From contig JAZGTH010000002.1 in assembly GCA_036877525.1 (NCBI GenBank), positions 9,036,501 to 9,100,500 on the forward strand: DNA of 64,000 nucleotides, written 5' to 3'. A program made the translations under genes and the position numbers. The notes under the pieces were generated by a model. It was given only the letters and a program-made list of their open reading frames with translations, was not told where the DNA came from and made no database searches. Position 1 is the stretch's first letter; each line of letters starts with the position of its first letter. Below are positions 48,916 through 61,691 of this stretch, in pieces. The stretch comes from Chromobotia macracanthus. Lineage: Eukaryota; Chordata; Actinopteri; Cypriniformes; Botiidae.

Positions 48916-50869
48916 AGTTTTTGTGTTGGTGTTCCTTTTATTTCTTCATAGCATTCTTCAGTGTATAAAATAAGCAGGAGTGTTGATTCCTAAAGATGCA
49001 TTTAGTGTGTATGTGTAAAACAGTAGTACTTCTGAGCAAAGGAATAGAAAAAATTATCTCTTAAAATAGATACTCATTTTAGATCTCATCCAGGAGAGGT
49101 GTGTGTTACTACTTAATAGACAATACTTTTTAATATCTGTCCACAAGGGGGAAGCATTGCATAGAAAATTATTCCCCTGTCGTCGGCTTGAAAACCTGGA
49201 CGTTCTCTACAAATTAGGGAAAATATGGTTTTGATATTAAATTATCCTCCGTAAAGGAAACTCCATGCCATAACATGAGTGATACTATGCTTCATGTTTT
49301 ACACCAGTATATGAATATTGCACTCGTTTTATATTTTTCCATTGTTTGTTTTGACTTTTTTGAAGCGCCTCTAGACAACACAAACTCCTGGTTTGTTATG
49401 GGGGTCTGTGGGACTGTATAAAGCAAGAGATAAGCTCTAACTGTGCAGCACAGAGTAATGTCACTGTCAGTTGCTCTTATCTTCATTCCAACGCCTGTGC
49501 TCACAAAGCTGTGCTTGATCTCATGAACTAACGCATTCCATTTTTCATGAATTCAATGATCCTTACAGGTTGGCAGCTATATTATCTAAGATTTGACCTT
49601 TATTGATAAAGGATGTGTAGGAAATAACTCAAAATGAGTAAACTGTCTGCATGAGACATACCGTGTGCTCTCTATCATTCCAATAATATTCATATTCATA
49701 TTAAGAACAAGTCATGTTTTTGCAACTTTAATATTTTATGTAAACATAGACATACAACTTTTCGGATAACATTTTTCCTATAAAATATGGAAATGTGTGA
49801 ACTATGAGCTCATGGAATTCTACTTTGCACTCATTACCTCTGGATGAATGTTAACCAGTAGCCAAGATCTTGACACAAGAGAGGTCAGTGTGTAATGAAG
49901 CTTAGAGTCATATGCAGACAGCACAGTTCTGCAAATAGCCGTAAGGCAGGCATTTTCAGGCAGGCCTCAACAGAGGAGAGGTGATGTTGCAATGCTACAC
50001 CTAAAACCTTTGATTTTGCTCTTAATGCAATGCTATAAATATTCCACTAGCAAAGGCCTGCCCTGTTTTGAAATGCAAAGCAGCTGAGCATGCAGAGGGG
50101 AATCACACTATTGTTATAGGCTATAAAAATACCACACATTTGTTAAATAAATACACAGTCTCCTCGGAACACAGGCCACTGTCTCTCTAATTCAAGCAGT
50201 TTGCACGTGAAGAATACTATGTGATCTGTATTTGAATAATATGGGGATATTTGTAGAGATGAAATCAATTAAATATTAAGAAATGTAATAGACTTATTTT
50301 ACTGGATTACTGGTTTCTTTTATTACTGAATATGGTCCACATTTAAACTCTTCTTGTATATTTGTTGTAGGTGCAGTTAATCCAAAACCTTTTACATTCA
50401 ATTCATAAATTTATTATAAGCATTATTTCCATGTTGTTGATCACGGGAGCTTTGAGAATCTACAGTACCTCATTTAAGTTATAACTGACCTTGCTGTTTT
50501 CATTATTCAGAACAAGTATACAACAGAAATCTTATACATGTTTTTTTATACATAATAATGTTATGTCTTATACATAATTATATCACACAAGTCTTTACAA
50601 TTTAGCTTCAGTAGAACTGATATTCAGACAACTCTATAATGCTAGTTCATTGAAACTATCACCTGTATCATAATGATTTCTGACCTGCAGGTCAAACATA
50701 TACACAAAAAAGTCTAAATTAGCAGGAAGGACAGAAAAAAGGAAGGTTATTGAGAGAAGGAGACAGATAGAGTGTGATAGAATGGGTGGGAGAGAGAGAA
50801 TGAAAGAATGGTAGATGGAAAGAGTGAGAGGCAGACTGAGAGAGACAGAGAAAGAGAGATGAATGGTAA

Positions 50870-51370
50870 AGCTAATTAGCAGAGCCTCCTGAGCGTCTGA
50901 CAGCTCAGCCGAGCTGATAAATGATTTTTATCTGTATGATCACCAATAGCAGCAGGAAGCGCAGCTTTCGGGTGTCCCCTGCACCCTCCACTTTTCCGCA
51001 GTCTGTTTAAACTCCTCTGTGGCTGGATATGTGTACACATCATTACCACAGAATGGTATTCTTTGATATCATTGAAACTGATCCTTTGTGACACACAGTG
51101 TGTGTGTGTGTGTTTGTGTATGTGTCAACATTAGTGTGAAATTGCCCTTTACCCCATTCTTAAGAACGTCATGCTCGGGTGATTGCATTCGTAATCAAGC
51201 TGAAGCTGACGCGTGCTGTGCCAAAGGAAAGGCACCTCGGTGGGACTTTTATCATCCTAAAATCTCGTGGCACTGCATCCATCTTTGATGAGGCAGGGCA
51301 ATGGTCTGCTCATCTATCTTGGGCATCCCGTAGGCTGTAGCTAAGGTGCTGACAGATTTATCTCTTAAGA
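50870..51370. promoter_or_regulatory. candidate conserved non-coding element (unverified)
   Basis: Balanced base composition in an AT-rich setting, with TAATTAGC (homeodomain-type), TGATAAATGATTTTTATC (GATA-like, near-palindromic), and several GC-containing unique stretches. It lies about 2.5 kb upstream of the semaphorin promoter. I have no alignment, so this is a guess from texture alone. Confidence 0.2.
51097..51122. repeat. (GT)n microsatellite, imperfect
   Basis: About eight GT units followed by TTGTGTATGTGT. Confidence 0.85.
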
Positions 51371-53475
51371 CAGATGTACTTTACATTCCCACACCCCTCC
51401 AGCTTTTTAACTTTTCACAGCTCCTGTTTTGCTTTCTTTTTGCTGCATTTTGTGGGTTAGGTGTAACGCTACGCTGGATATGGTCCCATGCCAAAATTTG
51501 TTGGAGGCAAAGAGTGTCCTCCTGAACAAAAGTGAGTCTGTTGTGGGGAAATTAAACAATTGCTTTAATGAAGTGCAACAATACTGCTTTAAAAATGAGT
51601 CCTTCTTCAACACAGAACATGCAGTAACACATAACAGCACTGGATGGATTGATGCGTGTCACATACTACTGGCAGTTCGTTGTTTTCATAATTCTTGCTT
51701 TGAAGAACCTGCTAATTCCTGTTTGTACTCTCCAGTGAAAGAAAGAGAATCCTTTTTCACCATGTCTTAAAAGCCCACTGACCTGTGGACCAGGTGCAGC
51801 ATGAAAACATATAACTAGATTGATATGTGGAAAAAATTAAGCTTTCTCAAGAACAGATGTGTGAGCTCCTTAAAATTCCAGTATAGCCTTTTATACATCT
51901 TTAAAATGCATTTTGAATGAAATATATTCAGCTCTGAAAGAAGGTGAACCATTTTGCTCTTTGACATTAGGAATAAAAGTGCAAAATGTGTACTTGGTGT
52001 GTAATGCATAGACATGAGACGGTCACTCAAAATGCCAGTAAAAATAGCAAATGGAAATACATGAGTTGCCATGTCAACAGCATGGTCAAACATGATACAA
52101 AGGTCACCCGTGTATTTGAATATAAGAAAATGTGTTCCCTTAAAATAAGGTCTGTACAGATCTAAACCACGGGCTGTTAATTTCCGCCTCATTTATTTCT
52201 CTTTAATGTCACATTATTGTGTTACATCATTGTGATGGTTACTCAGAGGTTTTACTGCACGTTTGCTCTTAAAACTGATCGTAAAACACACAGACAGAAG
52301 TGTCTCTGACGTGGGAGAATGTTTGCCTGAATGGGAGATGGTTCAGCTGGTGGGGCTTAGTGCATTGTGGGTGAAAAATCACACGGAAACCTGAACTTTA
52401 AGCTTTCTTGAGTCACTTCCTCTCAGAGGAGAATAAAGGATGCCTCCCACAAAGACAGAAAGACAAGAAACCACCTCCACATCCGCAGCTGTACCAGCAA
52501 AGGGCACGTTGTGTGATGTCATGAAACAGACCACCTTTTCATGAAAAGAAAATGATAAAACCTTTGCAACACCTTTGGACTGAAATATGGTACAGAGTAG
52601 GCCCAATAATAAAAAAAAGTAATACTTGCACATTTAGGCCGAGAACTGGCATCCCTTTGCCAGAATTGCAGAGGCCTTTGAAAGAACACATGGACCTTTT
52701 GTGTGCAAGACAACAGCTTTCCCCCAACGCACCCTCTCCGTTACATTTTGTCCCGGTTATTGTGAGTCATATAGTCAGATCTGCTGCGGCCATGGGTTTC
52801 CTTAACAAAGAACCGTCCACTGTTACTTCAGGGGTTTGATTATCAATTGTCATAATTATCATCATCATGACCAAAGCAAATCAAACTTCATGAAATCTGC
52901 TGTACATTCAGCTGTATTTGCTGACATGATGTTATTTTTATAATAAAACCTAAACTACAAACAAAAAATACAAAATTGCAGGTAGGTTAGTAAAGCTGCA
53001 GTAATCAGTGAAAAATATAAATATGTAAGCTATCATTGCCACACAGAAATGACAGAAATCAGTTTGGCATTATGTTCTTGTGTTAAATAACTCTGGTCAA
53101 GTGTTTATCATTTTCTGGCCCTACATAGTTAAAAAAGGGACTATGGAAGCGGTACCGAGGGGGCTGGACTATGAGACAGCACCGGCAGAATAAACCAAAC
53201 ACCTGCACACTGCAGACGTGCAGAGTACAGCTTTCGTGACAAGACGACGAATGCGTTTTCTGTTTTGTATTTAAAGTTGTGAATGCAGGAGATAATGTCC
53301 CGAAATCAGCAAAACACCTCTTGACTTTTGTCGTCTTTATCTCCTTAACTGTGCAGATAAGAACTTGAAGAGTATCTGACTGGAAGCCGTACAGCAATTG
53401 CGTGCATCAACTTTCTATCCCCGACTTTTCTGAATCACTGGCACGCCCCAAAAGTGCGATTTCAAAAGCGCAGGG

Positions 53476-53624
53476 CTATAAAAGCGCTCACGTTTGTATG
53501 AGAAGGTTTTGGTGGGATTTTGAGAGACCCGGAGGAATGTAACGATAACATCTAACCTGCGCCTGGAGAGAACACTGAAGACCGAGAGATCCGGAGGAGA
53601 CGACGGCGAGTATACAGTCATTCT
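53476..53624 (+). promoter_or_regulatory. semaphorin gene TATA box and non-coding exon 1
   Basis: GGGCTATAAAAGCGC has a TATA box at 53477-53483. A transcription start is expected near 53508. The untranslated exon would end at TCATTCT|GTAAGT (53624). The next acceptor with a start codon is 2.7 kb on, at 56340. The layout fits, but there is no transcript evidence. Confidence 0.6.
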
Positions 53625-56340
53625 GTAAGTTTTCACCTAAAGCAATCGTAAATCAACTTTGTGTCAGTCAGAGCCGGTGAGAGTGTTTTCTCAGGTAGTT
53701 CATTCATGAAATGCTATAAAAAGGATCTTTTTGCGTTTCATAATAACAAATCAGTGCGTGAGCCTCATATATCTGCGAGCATGCGAATTGTTAAGATTTA
53801 AAAGAACGCTTTGCAATAAATCCATTACGTCGTTACCTTAAATTAAATCACATTATGAACATTTCTGTTCAGAAACAGCATTTCCTAAAACATTTCTAGA
53901 TATTGTTATGTGAAAATATCACTCGTAATTTTATATAACATTTATGTGTATATTAATGGCATAATTCAAATATGAAAAAGTGTGTAGTCCAAAAATGTAG
54001 TCCATTGTGCAGGTGAAGTGATTAAATGGGAATTATTCACTGTTGGAGAATTTTTATTGTAGACATGCATATCATTGCTATGTTGTATTTGCTTATTTTT
54101 TATTATCACTTTTGTTTTGACGATAATTTGATGGCCTATATATCTGAATAAAAAAAGAGACCGAGAGAACTACGGCAGTTTGTCATTTTGTCAGTAACAA
54201 AAAGGGGACAAACGGGAGCGCTGGGATTGCATTTAATGGACGTCATAGATTGCGTTTGAACATCTATAATTCATATGCTGGCCAATTCAGCAGAGGAGAA
54301 CAAATACATAATACATGCTAACATGAAAGGATAACAGTTTACACCTGTTAATTCTCAGACAAGATTTAAAACAGCAAATATGCAGCTTCTGTCAGTCTCA
54401 TCTGTGATTGTTAAATTAGCATGTTTCATGTGTAGACCTCTGACTATATGAAACTTTGCTGAAAACAGACATTTGAATCTTTGCTACTTAAAATCTGATA
54501 TCAACAGGTTTGCATGAGGGTTAGATTTCGGGAATTTGTAGGGTTCACTTCCGTATAAAGACGATTCAGTGTCCTTATGAAAGGTCCTTACCTATATAGT
54601 GAAACCAGCATGTGTATGGGTGTGTGTTTCTTACTCTTTCCCTTCAAACCAGTGCCAGAACCAACATGTAAAAACACCTGAGTGACTGATGCTGAATATC
54701 TGGGGAAAGGAAGACATAAGGACAAATCCGATCTTGCACAGTGTGCAGGTCTCCTCAAGAGCCAATGAAACATACTGAAACATCAGGGAACTTTGAATTC
54801 TAAATCAAAAGTGAGGAAGCTTTGAGCTGGATCAGTTATTTGTTGGGTTTTCTAGCCCTTAGTGAATGCATCAGAGAACACAGATTTTGGTTTGCAGCTC
54901 ACAGACATCTCTTTGTTGTTACTCAGACAAACTTTGATCCTAGTCTGACTTTTACAGTGCCATGATACGCATCTACATGAACATATAGAGAGATAGACAT
55001 CTTTTTTCTCCTCTCTCCCTTTCCATCTTATTCATACAATCTCTTCCTTTCTTTCTCTCTATCTCTCTCTGTGTCATCTTGCAGTTTGGACATGTAGTAC
55101 ATTCCTGGACAAGCCTCTAGATGTGCTTTGAATATGAATTTGAACCAGTGACAGCTGGCAGAGCCTGGACCTGTGTGTGTTTGGGTGTGTGTGTGTTTGT
55201 GTGCGCATAGGTTTGTAGAAAAGGATTGAGTGTGTGTGTTTGTGTGCGCATAAATTTGTAGAAAAGGATTGAATGTGTGTGTGTGTGTGTTTGTGTGCAC
55301 ATACATTTGTAGAAAAGGATTGAGGGTGTGTGTACGTGTGTGCATGGGTTTATGGAAAAGGATTAAATAAGTTGCCTAGTGTCAAAACCTTTGGCCTGTA
55401 CACACTCTACACGCAGGTGCAGCATTTATAAATGCAAATATGCAACTTGGCGTCTGTCCTCAGACTGATTTAAGCTGATTTAACCACACATCTCCGGCAA
55501 ACTGAATGTGTGGACTTGCAAATCCCAGCAATGCAAGCGCCTGCTGTGATGACATCACCCACATATATCACTGATGAGCTGATGATGTCATAAACAGGAG
55601 CCGAGGATCAGTAACTGATGGAAACAGGTCTAAAACAGGCAGCGGTGGACTCTAGCAAGATCCTCTAAGTTATAACAATAAGCAACGTGACAGGGCTTTG
55701 CAACAGTTTGAAGTGATTTGCCACCATAAGTTTTTCCCAGGCACATGGCACTCAAAGCTGATTTTCATAAGCGTTGATTGTTATCCAACCACCCCTCTTC
55801 GGACCCCCTCCCCAACCTGTACACGGGTTACAAACTGCATCTTAATCTGTTAAATCACCAATCAATCCATGCAGTTGCACAGGGTGATTGAAGGTGATTA
55901 GCGACACCTGTTTTTCCTAAAATAAAACTGACACAATGTACCATAAATGCTGTCCTGTTAATGCAGGCCTGCAACTGTCTTTGTGTGGAATAGGTTTTTT
56001 TTGGAGAAGGTGTGACAGGCAGAATTTTGTCTGGCACTTTAAACTCAAGGCTAAATTTATGAAAGCATCGTAAATATTACTGTAGGCTGTTGAGCTGTAG
56101 TCATGTTTGTTTATTTGTTCGTATTTGTTCCTTCCGCTGCCTGTGTAAATCAAACTACCTCTGTTTATCTTTCTCCTCTTCAACCCTCATTTTCTTCAAG
56201 TTATTTTTTTCTCCTGTCGTCTGTTCTTCCTTTATTATTTCAAAAGCGTCCTTTGTCTAAATCAAGTATAAATTTAGCCTTTCTCTCCTTTTCTCTTTTT
56301 CACCTTGTCTTATTTTTATCTTTTGTGTGGATTTGTATAG
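53625..56340 (+). other. inferred intron 1 of the semaphorin gene
   Basis: 2.7 kb in which I see no coding exon. It contains a GT-rich minisatellite at 55170-55368 and otherwise AT-rich unique sequence. Confidence 0.5.
55170..55368. repeat. GT-rich minisatellite, four units
   Basis: Four units of about 42-51 bp, each with a variable (GT)n part, then GCGCATA or GCACATA and TTTGTAGAAAAGGATTGA. The motif GTAGAAAAGG starts at about 55215, 55258 and 55309, with a variant at 55350. The units differ mostly in GT number. Confidence 0.9.
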
Positions 56341-56351
56341 GTTGCCTACAA

Positions 56352-59300
56352 ATGGCTCTAACTAGGAGAATTATGGAAACTAGACTCCTTCTTTTGCTGT
56401 GGGCGTTGTTTGTGTTTGAAGCGGCCTGCACACATCGGCCCACTCCCAGAGTGCACCTGGCTTTTAAAGGTAAGCACAAACATTGGATAATTACTTGTCT
56501 ATGCATACTCAAACAGTCTCTTTATGTTTCTGTGCATACACCCACATGTCCGCAAACACACACACATTTAAACTCAAATGTATGCAGAGATTCCTTCTAG
56601 TGCAAAGCTGTTCTTGGCTGAAAACAAATGGTGGATGTCACCATGGTGAGGGGGGGTAAATGCTGGATCTGGGCGGGTGTGCAGCATATTCCAGCGAATC
56701 CTGTGCATTGTTTTTGGTTAGAGTTTTGAAGCTCATAGTAATATTTCTCATTTTCTGGACTGAATAGTAGTGGATAATATTAGTAGTGGAACTAATACTG
56801 GAACATGGAATGTCACAGGAAATGGTACTTTCGTGTTAAAGTTGTTTAATGTTCAGCTGTAAATGATGATTTTCAAAATGGCAGATAAACTGTGGCACAT
56901 TTTTGTCCCATATCTCAAAAATCAGTTGCAGTAAAGCTCAGTATTACGCACTAAGATAACAGTAGCTATTCCTCTGTTCTACTTCTGTGGGGTTATTAGC
57001 ATGTTGCTGACACAGAGCTCTTGTTTTGGAGGAGGTTAAGGATATTCCTACAAACTCTTTCCCAGCATCCTCCTGGTAATTGTATGTCTTCAAAGCATAT
57101 ATGAGGTACTTTTGAGCAATTATAGTCATTGTCAGGTATGTCAAGCTAACCGTCGCCCACCTTTCTGACAAACACAATACTTTACGCACAGATTCAAATG
57201 AAACGTGCATGTGTGCTCACAGCCCTCTAATTCACAAATCTGAAACAGGTTGAATATGGGCTGCTTAACAACAAATACCTGCATGTAAACAGAAATTAAA
57301 TGTGGAATTCTCTTCCATCATTTCAGCTGAATAAGATTTACAGTGGAGTACCAACTAACAGCTTTAGATGGAAATGTTAGGGAAACTTTCTCAATTTAGG
57401 AATAAAACATTTATATTTTTAAAGTTCTAGGAACATTTAAAATGTCCAGTTTTAAAGATGTTGTATTAAAATTACTGTTATAAAAGCGATATTTAAACTT
57501 TATTTCTGTAACATTTTTAAATGTTGCACTAACAACTTAAGAATAACATTGATATGTAATGTTAAAAAACGTTCTACTAACAATACTGCAAGAATGGTAA
57601 CTGAGAGAAGTTTAAGAGAACATTAGCCAATGTTCTGAAAATGTTCCTTGTTGGCTGGGGTGGTAAATACAACTATGCTACATAATTAGCCCAAAGATGA
57701 TAGAGCTGTCCACCTCTCATGTATGTGGTATTTTAACACTGCACAGTGCTGTTTGGAAAGCTTTCTCTGGTAAGCAGTGGTAAATCTTACAGTGAATACA
57801 GTGACCCAGCAGAACATAAGCAAAAGTTTTGGATTTGGTTGTATTGTGCCAGCCAGAATGTAAACAACACTTTGCAGTAGTCGCATTTCCCCCCTTGTCA
57901 CACGATTGTAGTTTGTTTATTTCTTTGTGGCCTCATTCCTTGCCATGGTGCAGTAACTTTGACCTACATAGAGAGTTAGCACTCTAAGTTGTCTTTATGG
58001 CTTCTTTGAATATCCTGCTGAAATTACTATGCTTTTTCTTATTTTCAGAAGCGGTTTTTAGGTCATTTTGCAATTTTGAACAGATACGTCTGAAATAATT
58101 TTCTGTGGAAGACACAAAGGCGATGAGCATGGTCTGTTTAAAGATACAGTAACACTCCAGCTTACACTCAAGTTTTGAAACCGGACAATGGGATTCCAGC
58201 ATGTTTTTCTATTGCTTAATATGAGATACCAGAAAACAGTATAATAACTTATAACCAATAAATAGTGGTTCTTATTTTTTTTTTTGGTGCACTTGCCTGC
58301 TTTAAAGAAACACGCTTTGAACTTGTTATTGCATTACCAAGTATACAGTAATAGTTCAGGCATATTTTGTGCTAAGGGGTTTGTATACAGGGCCACACAA
58401 CTCTAATTAAGCAAAAGTATTTGATGCCCCAATTCCACATGACCCACAAGATTATGACAATTCAATTGACCCTCCTGTTCATCACAAACAATCAAATCAT
58501 GTTGCGGGTTGAAAGTGCCTTGAAGGAAACTCATAATAATGTTACAAGGGTTCATGTGAAATAAAAGCTGTTTCCTATATCAATCACCTCATGTTTCATA
58601 TTTCTTGTCGCCTGTGGCTCATATTCCTCCTGATAAAACCTCATTGAAAAGATGACTGGGCTGAATTATATGCCCTCAGTAGTTTGGATATAACTGGTTA
58701 TTGTTAGCTTTGTCTTCTCTTTCATCACCCATCCCTGTAATTCAGCTGAAACTCTGGATGGCCTTGGCTGTGATCCAGTTTGTTTCTGTGGTCCCATTTT
58801 CCTGAATTGCAATCAATGTACCCTCCAGAAAAGATCACCCCTACACTATCAAAACCCGCCCTGACCCCCCCCAGCCCCGCCCCCTTCTCGACATCAAGAA
58901 CAGTTGAGCGGAAAAATCCACTTGTCTTGTTGGACACTTGTCCATTTGCTGCTGCTATCTGAGATGGATTGTTCTTTGTTTGCCGCTGGGATGGTCTTTG
59001 TTTCGGAGGCGCCTGCAGAAGAGGGAAGGTCTTTGTGTAACTCTAGAAAGTGTACCCAACTGGAGACTATGAGAACATAGCAAGGAACTGGCAGAAACAG
59101 CGAAAGAGGAACTGGATATTCTACAATGGCCCTAGTGATTACGATGTATAATCTTACCCGTATATGAATCTGCATTTTATCAGGGCTGTCAATCAATATA
59201 TTGAGCCCTGATGTATTCTGCACATTATGGCACACGTAGGTTATCTGGGCATGTGGAACATTTGCATACACAGTGCACATACTTCACAGATGATTGTTTT

Positions 59301-61651
59301 GATAAAATATCACTCTGATATTATAATTAGAAAAATATAATATTATTTATTATAATAAGATAACACAATATAATCAGGTTACTATTCCACAAAAATGTTT
59401 TGTATTTATTTTTGTATGTGGTGTTATGTTTTGGGACTGATATATCTTCTAGACATTGGGACTGTTATTTTTTTTAAATTCCTTTGTTAAGATGTTCCAA
59501 AACACAACAAATACTTCCTAAGAACAATGACAGCAGGATATTACATCACTTGACATGTCCTGACTCACCTTCATACTAGTGTCTTTTACCCCTGATTGTA
59601 ATGAACCTTGTGCTGTGTCCACTTTGGTCCACTGCAGGTTTGACAGACATGGTGTGTCCGGTGTTCCTTCCTGACCGTAAAGAGGGGGAAACTGGGTTGT
59701 ACACAAACCCTTTCCCCTTCTGCCCACCCTGTTCCGTCCCCAGCAGATATCCGATCAGTAGAGGTTATTTTAGCACTCCCTTCATAGCAGCCTGTAAACA
59801 CATATATATGCCTTTAGAACATTCAAGTCATCACCAAATGCCCACATTTCCTCCACCTCAAAGTTTCCATGGGTGTGTACATATCCGTATAGATGATCAT
59901 CCAGTGAAAGGATAATAAAGCTGGACGAGCATCCTTCATTTGTAATTTTTAAAGGGACAGTTCACCCGAAAAAGGACAGCAGGATGTTCACACTTATTTT
60001 ATAGTTTTTTGTGAATTGTACCTTTAAGGCATGCTCACTTAATGTAAATGCCTTCATCTGCTCTCAGAGCCAATATTAAACTACATTTGAATGCTCAGAA
60101 CATCTACAGCAACCTGATGGGTCAGCGCTTGAAATATTCAGCCCTTAAAAGCTCATCAGACACAGAAAATGACTCAAAATCTGAAACCAGTCTTGCATCT
60201 ATTTCGGCTTGACACACACCAAGAAATTGACTGAGCTGAGCTAAAATGGCTTCAGACTATATAGACCTGTTTTGTGGGTTAAAACAAAATCCTCTTTGAG
60301 TTTCTCAGAAGAAATACCGAACTAATGTGATTTTCTGATACAAGGGTGATATATTTAAAATGGTTACCATACTTAGTTTGGTTGCATAGCAATCCAATCT
60401 AACAATCCAGTATAACAGGAATGTTTAGGATGTTACTGGACTGTGACGTGGGTCAGATAAAGAGGACAGGTCAGTGTTTTATTAATCATGTAATCACACC
60501 TATATGAATGTAGTTATAAGAAAGAGCTTAATCCTCAAAGGAGGTCATGAAATTGTGTCTTGACAGACTGAAGGGTTAAACAGATAAAGAATTTAAGCTT
60601 ATTTTAGATGTCTCATTCAACTCTTAAGATTTTCTGGCAGGACCAAATTTGTTGGTCCTGGTCTGGATTTTGAAATCTACTGCTTTTTCTTAATGGGATG
60701 GTTCATACAACAATCACAATTATGTCATTATTTACCCATCTTTATGTTATTCAAGGTCTACATGCTGTTATTGTTTCAGTGGAACATTAAAAGTTGTTTT
60801 TGTATGTGTGTTTGCGTGTGAGGTGTATGAAATGTTCCCTAACGTTTCCATTAGATAAATGTTCAAAAAACATTTAAAACATCCAGTGTTTTAGACATTG
60901 TATTTACATTATTTCTTGGTTATCAAAACGTTATTTAAACTTTTTATATTTTAAGTTTTTAAAATGTGCTACTAACAACTTAAGAATAATGTTTTGGTAA
61001 AATATATCAATATCATTATATAAGAACATTGTTTAAACTTTATTTCTGTAACATTCTTTAAATGTTCCACTAACAACTTAAGAACAGTGTTTTGATATAT
61101 AATGTTAAATTTTTTTTTACTAATGATACTCCAAGAATGTTTTTAATAACTGGGAGAACTTTTAAAGACAGTTAGTCAACATTCTGAGAATGTTCTCTGT
61201 TAGCTGGACAATTCCTCCTGTAGTCTTTTCATCTGAACATAATTCATAACTGACTAGTCTATACTGTTAAACATTCACATAACGTTAACTGCAATTCTTG
61301 CATGATAGCACAGTGTTCTTTGAGGCCTTGTGGCAGCCTGCAAGAATGTCTTATTAAGCTGTTCATTTTAACTGAACAAAACTGAACTTTTTACACTGAA
61401 TATTTGGCCTACATGTGAAAGCGTTATTCTATTTGCCAGCACTCAGGAAATGTTTCTAAAACTGTGTTAAGTGCAGTTTGCTCCCAGGAGCCACCAGCTC
61501 ACGCTTCCTGCCTCATCATTTCCACCTTTGAGGAGAGCCTGCCCAGAAGAACACTGCTGCTACAAGATTTTTATTTTAACAATATTATCTAAAATAGGAA
61601 ATACCCACAGAGCTTTGTTAACCCTATAATACTAAGTGAGTGAGTGAGTGA

Positions 61652-61691
<40 letters not shown>

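Larger units (their letters stand above)
48930..53470. other. intergenic region between tspyl2 and the semaphorin gene
   Basis: 4.5 kb without a supportable coding exon. It contains an AGAG-rich tract (50740-50870), a (GT)n run (51097-51120), and two stretches of balanced composition (about 49840-50110 and 50870-51370) that look less decayed than the rest and may be regulatory. Open frames in this region lack splice context and family motifs. Confidence 0.5.

Noticed and set aside
51429..51770. A 113-codon plus-strand open frame with several cysteines as a small secreted protein gene
   Set aside because: No signal peptide, no splice context, no family match, and surrounding sequence has intergenic composition.
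56103..56600. A 165-codon open frame as a separate gene
   Set aside because: Only 56352-56469 is coding (the semaphorin signal-peptide exon); the parts before and after are intron, with acceptor and donor in place.
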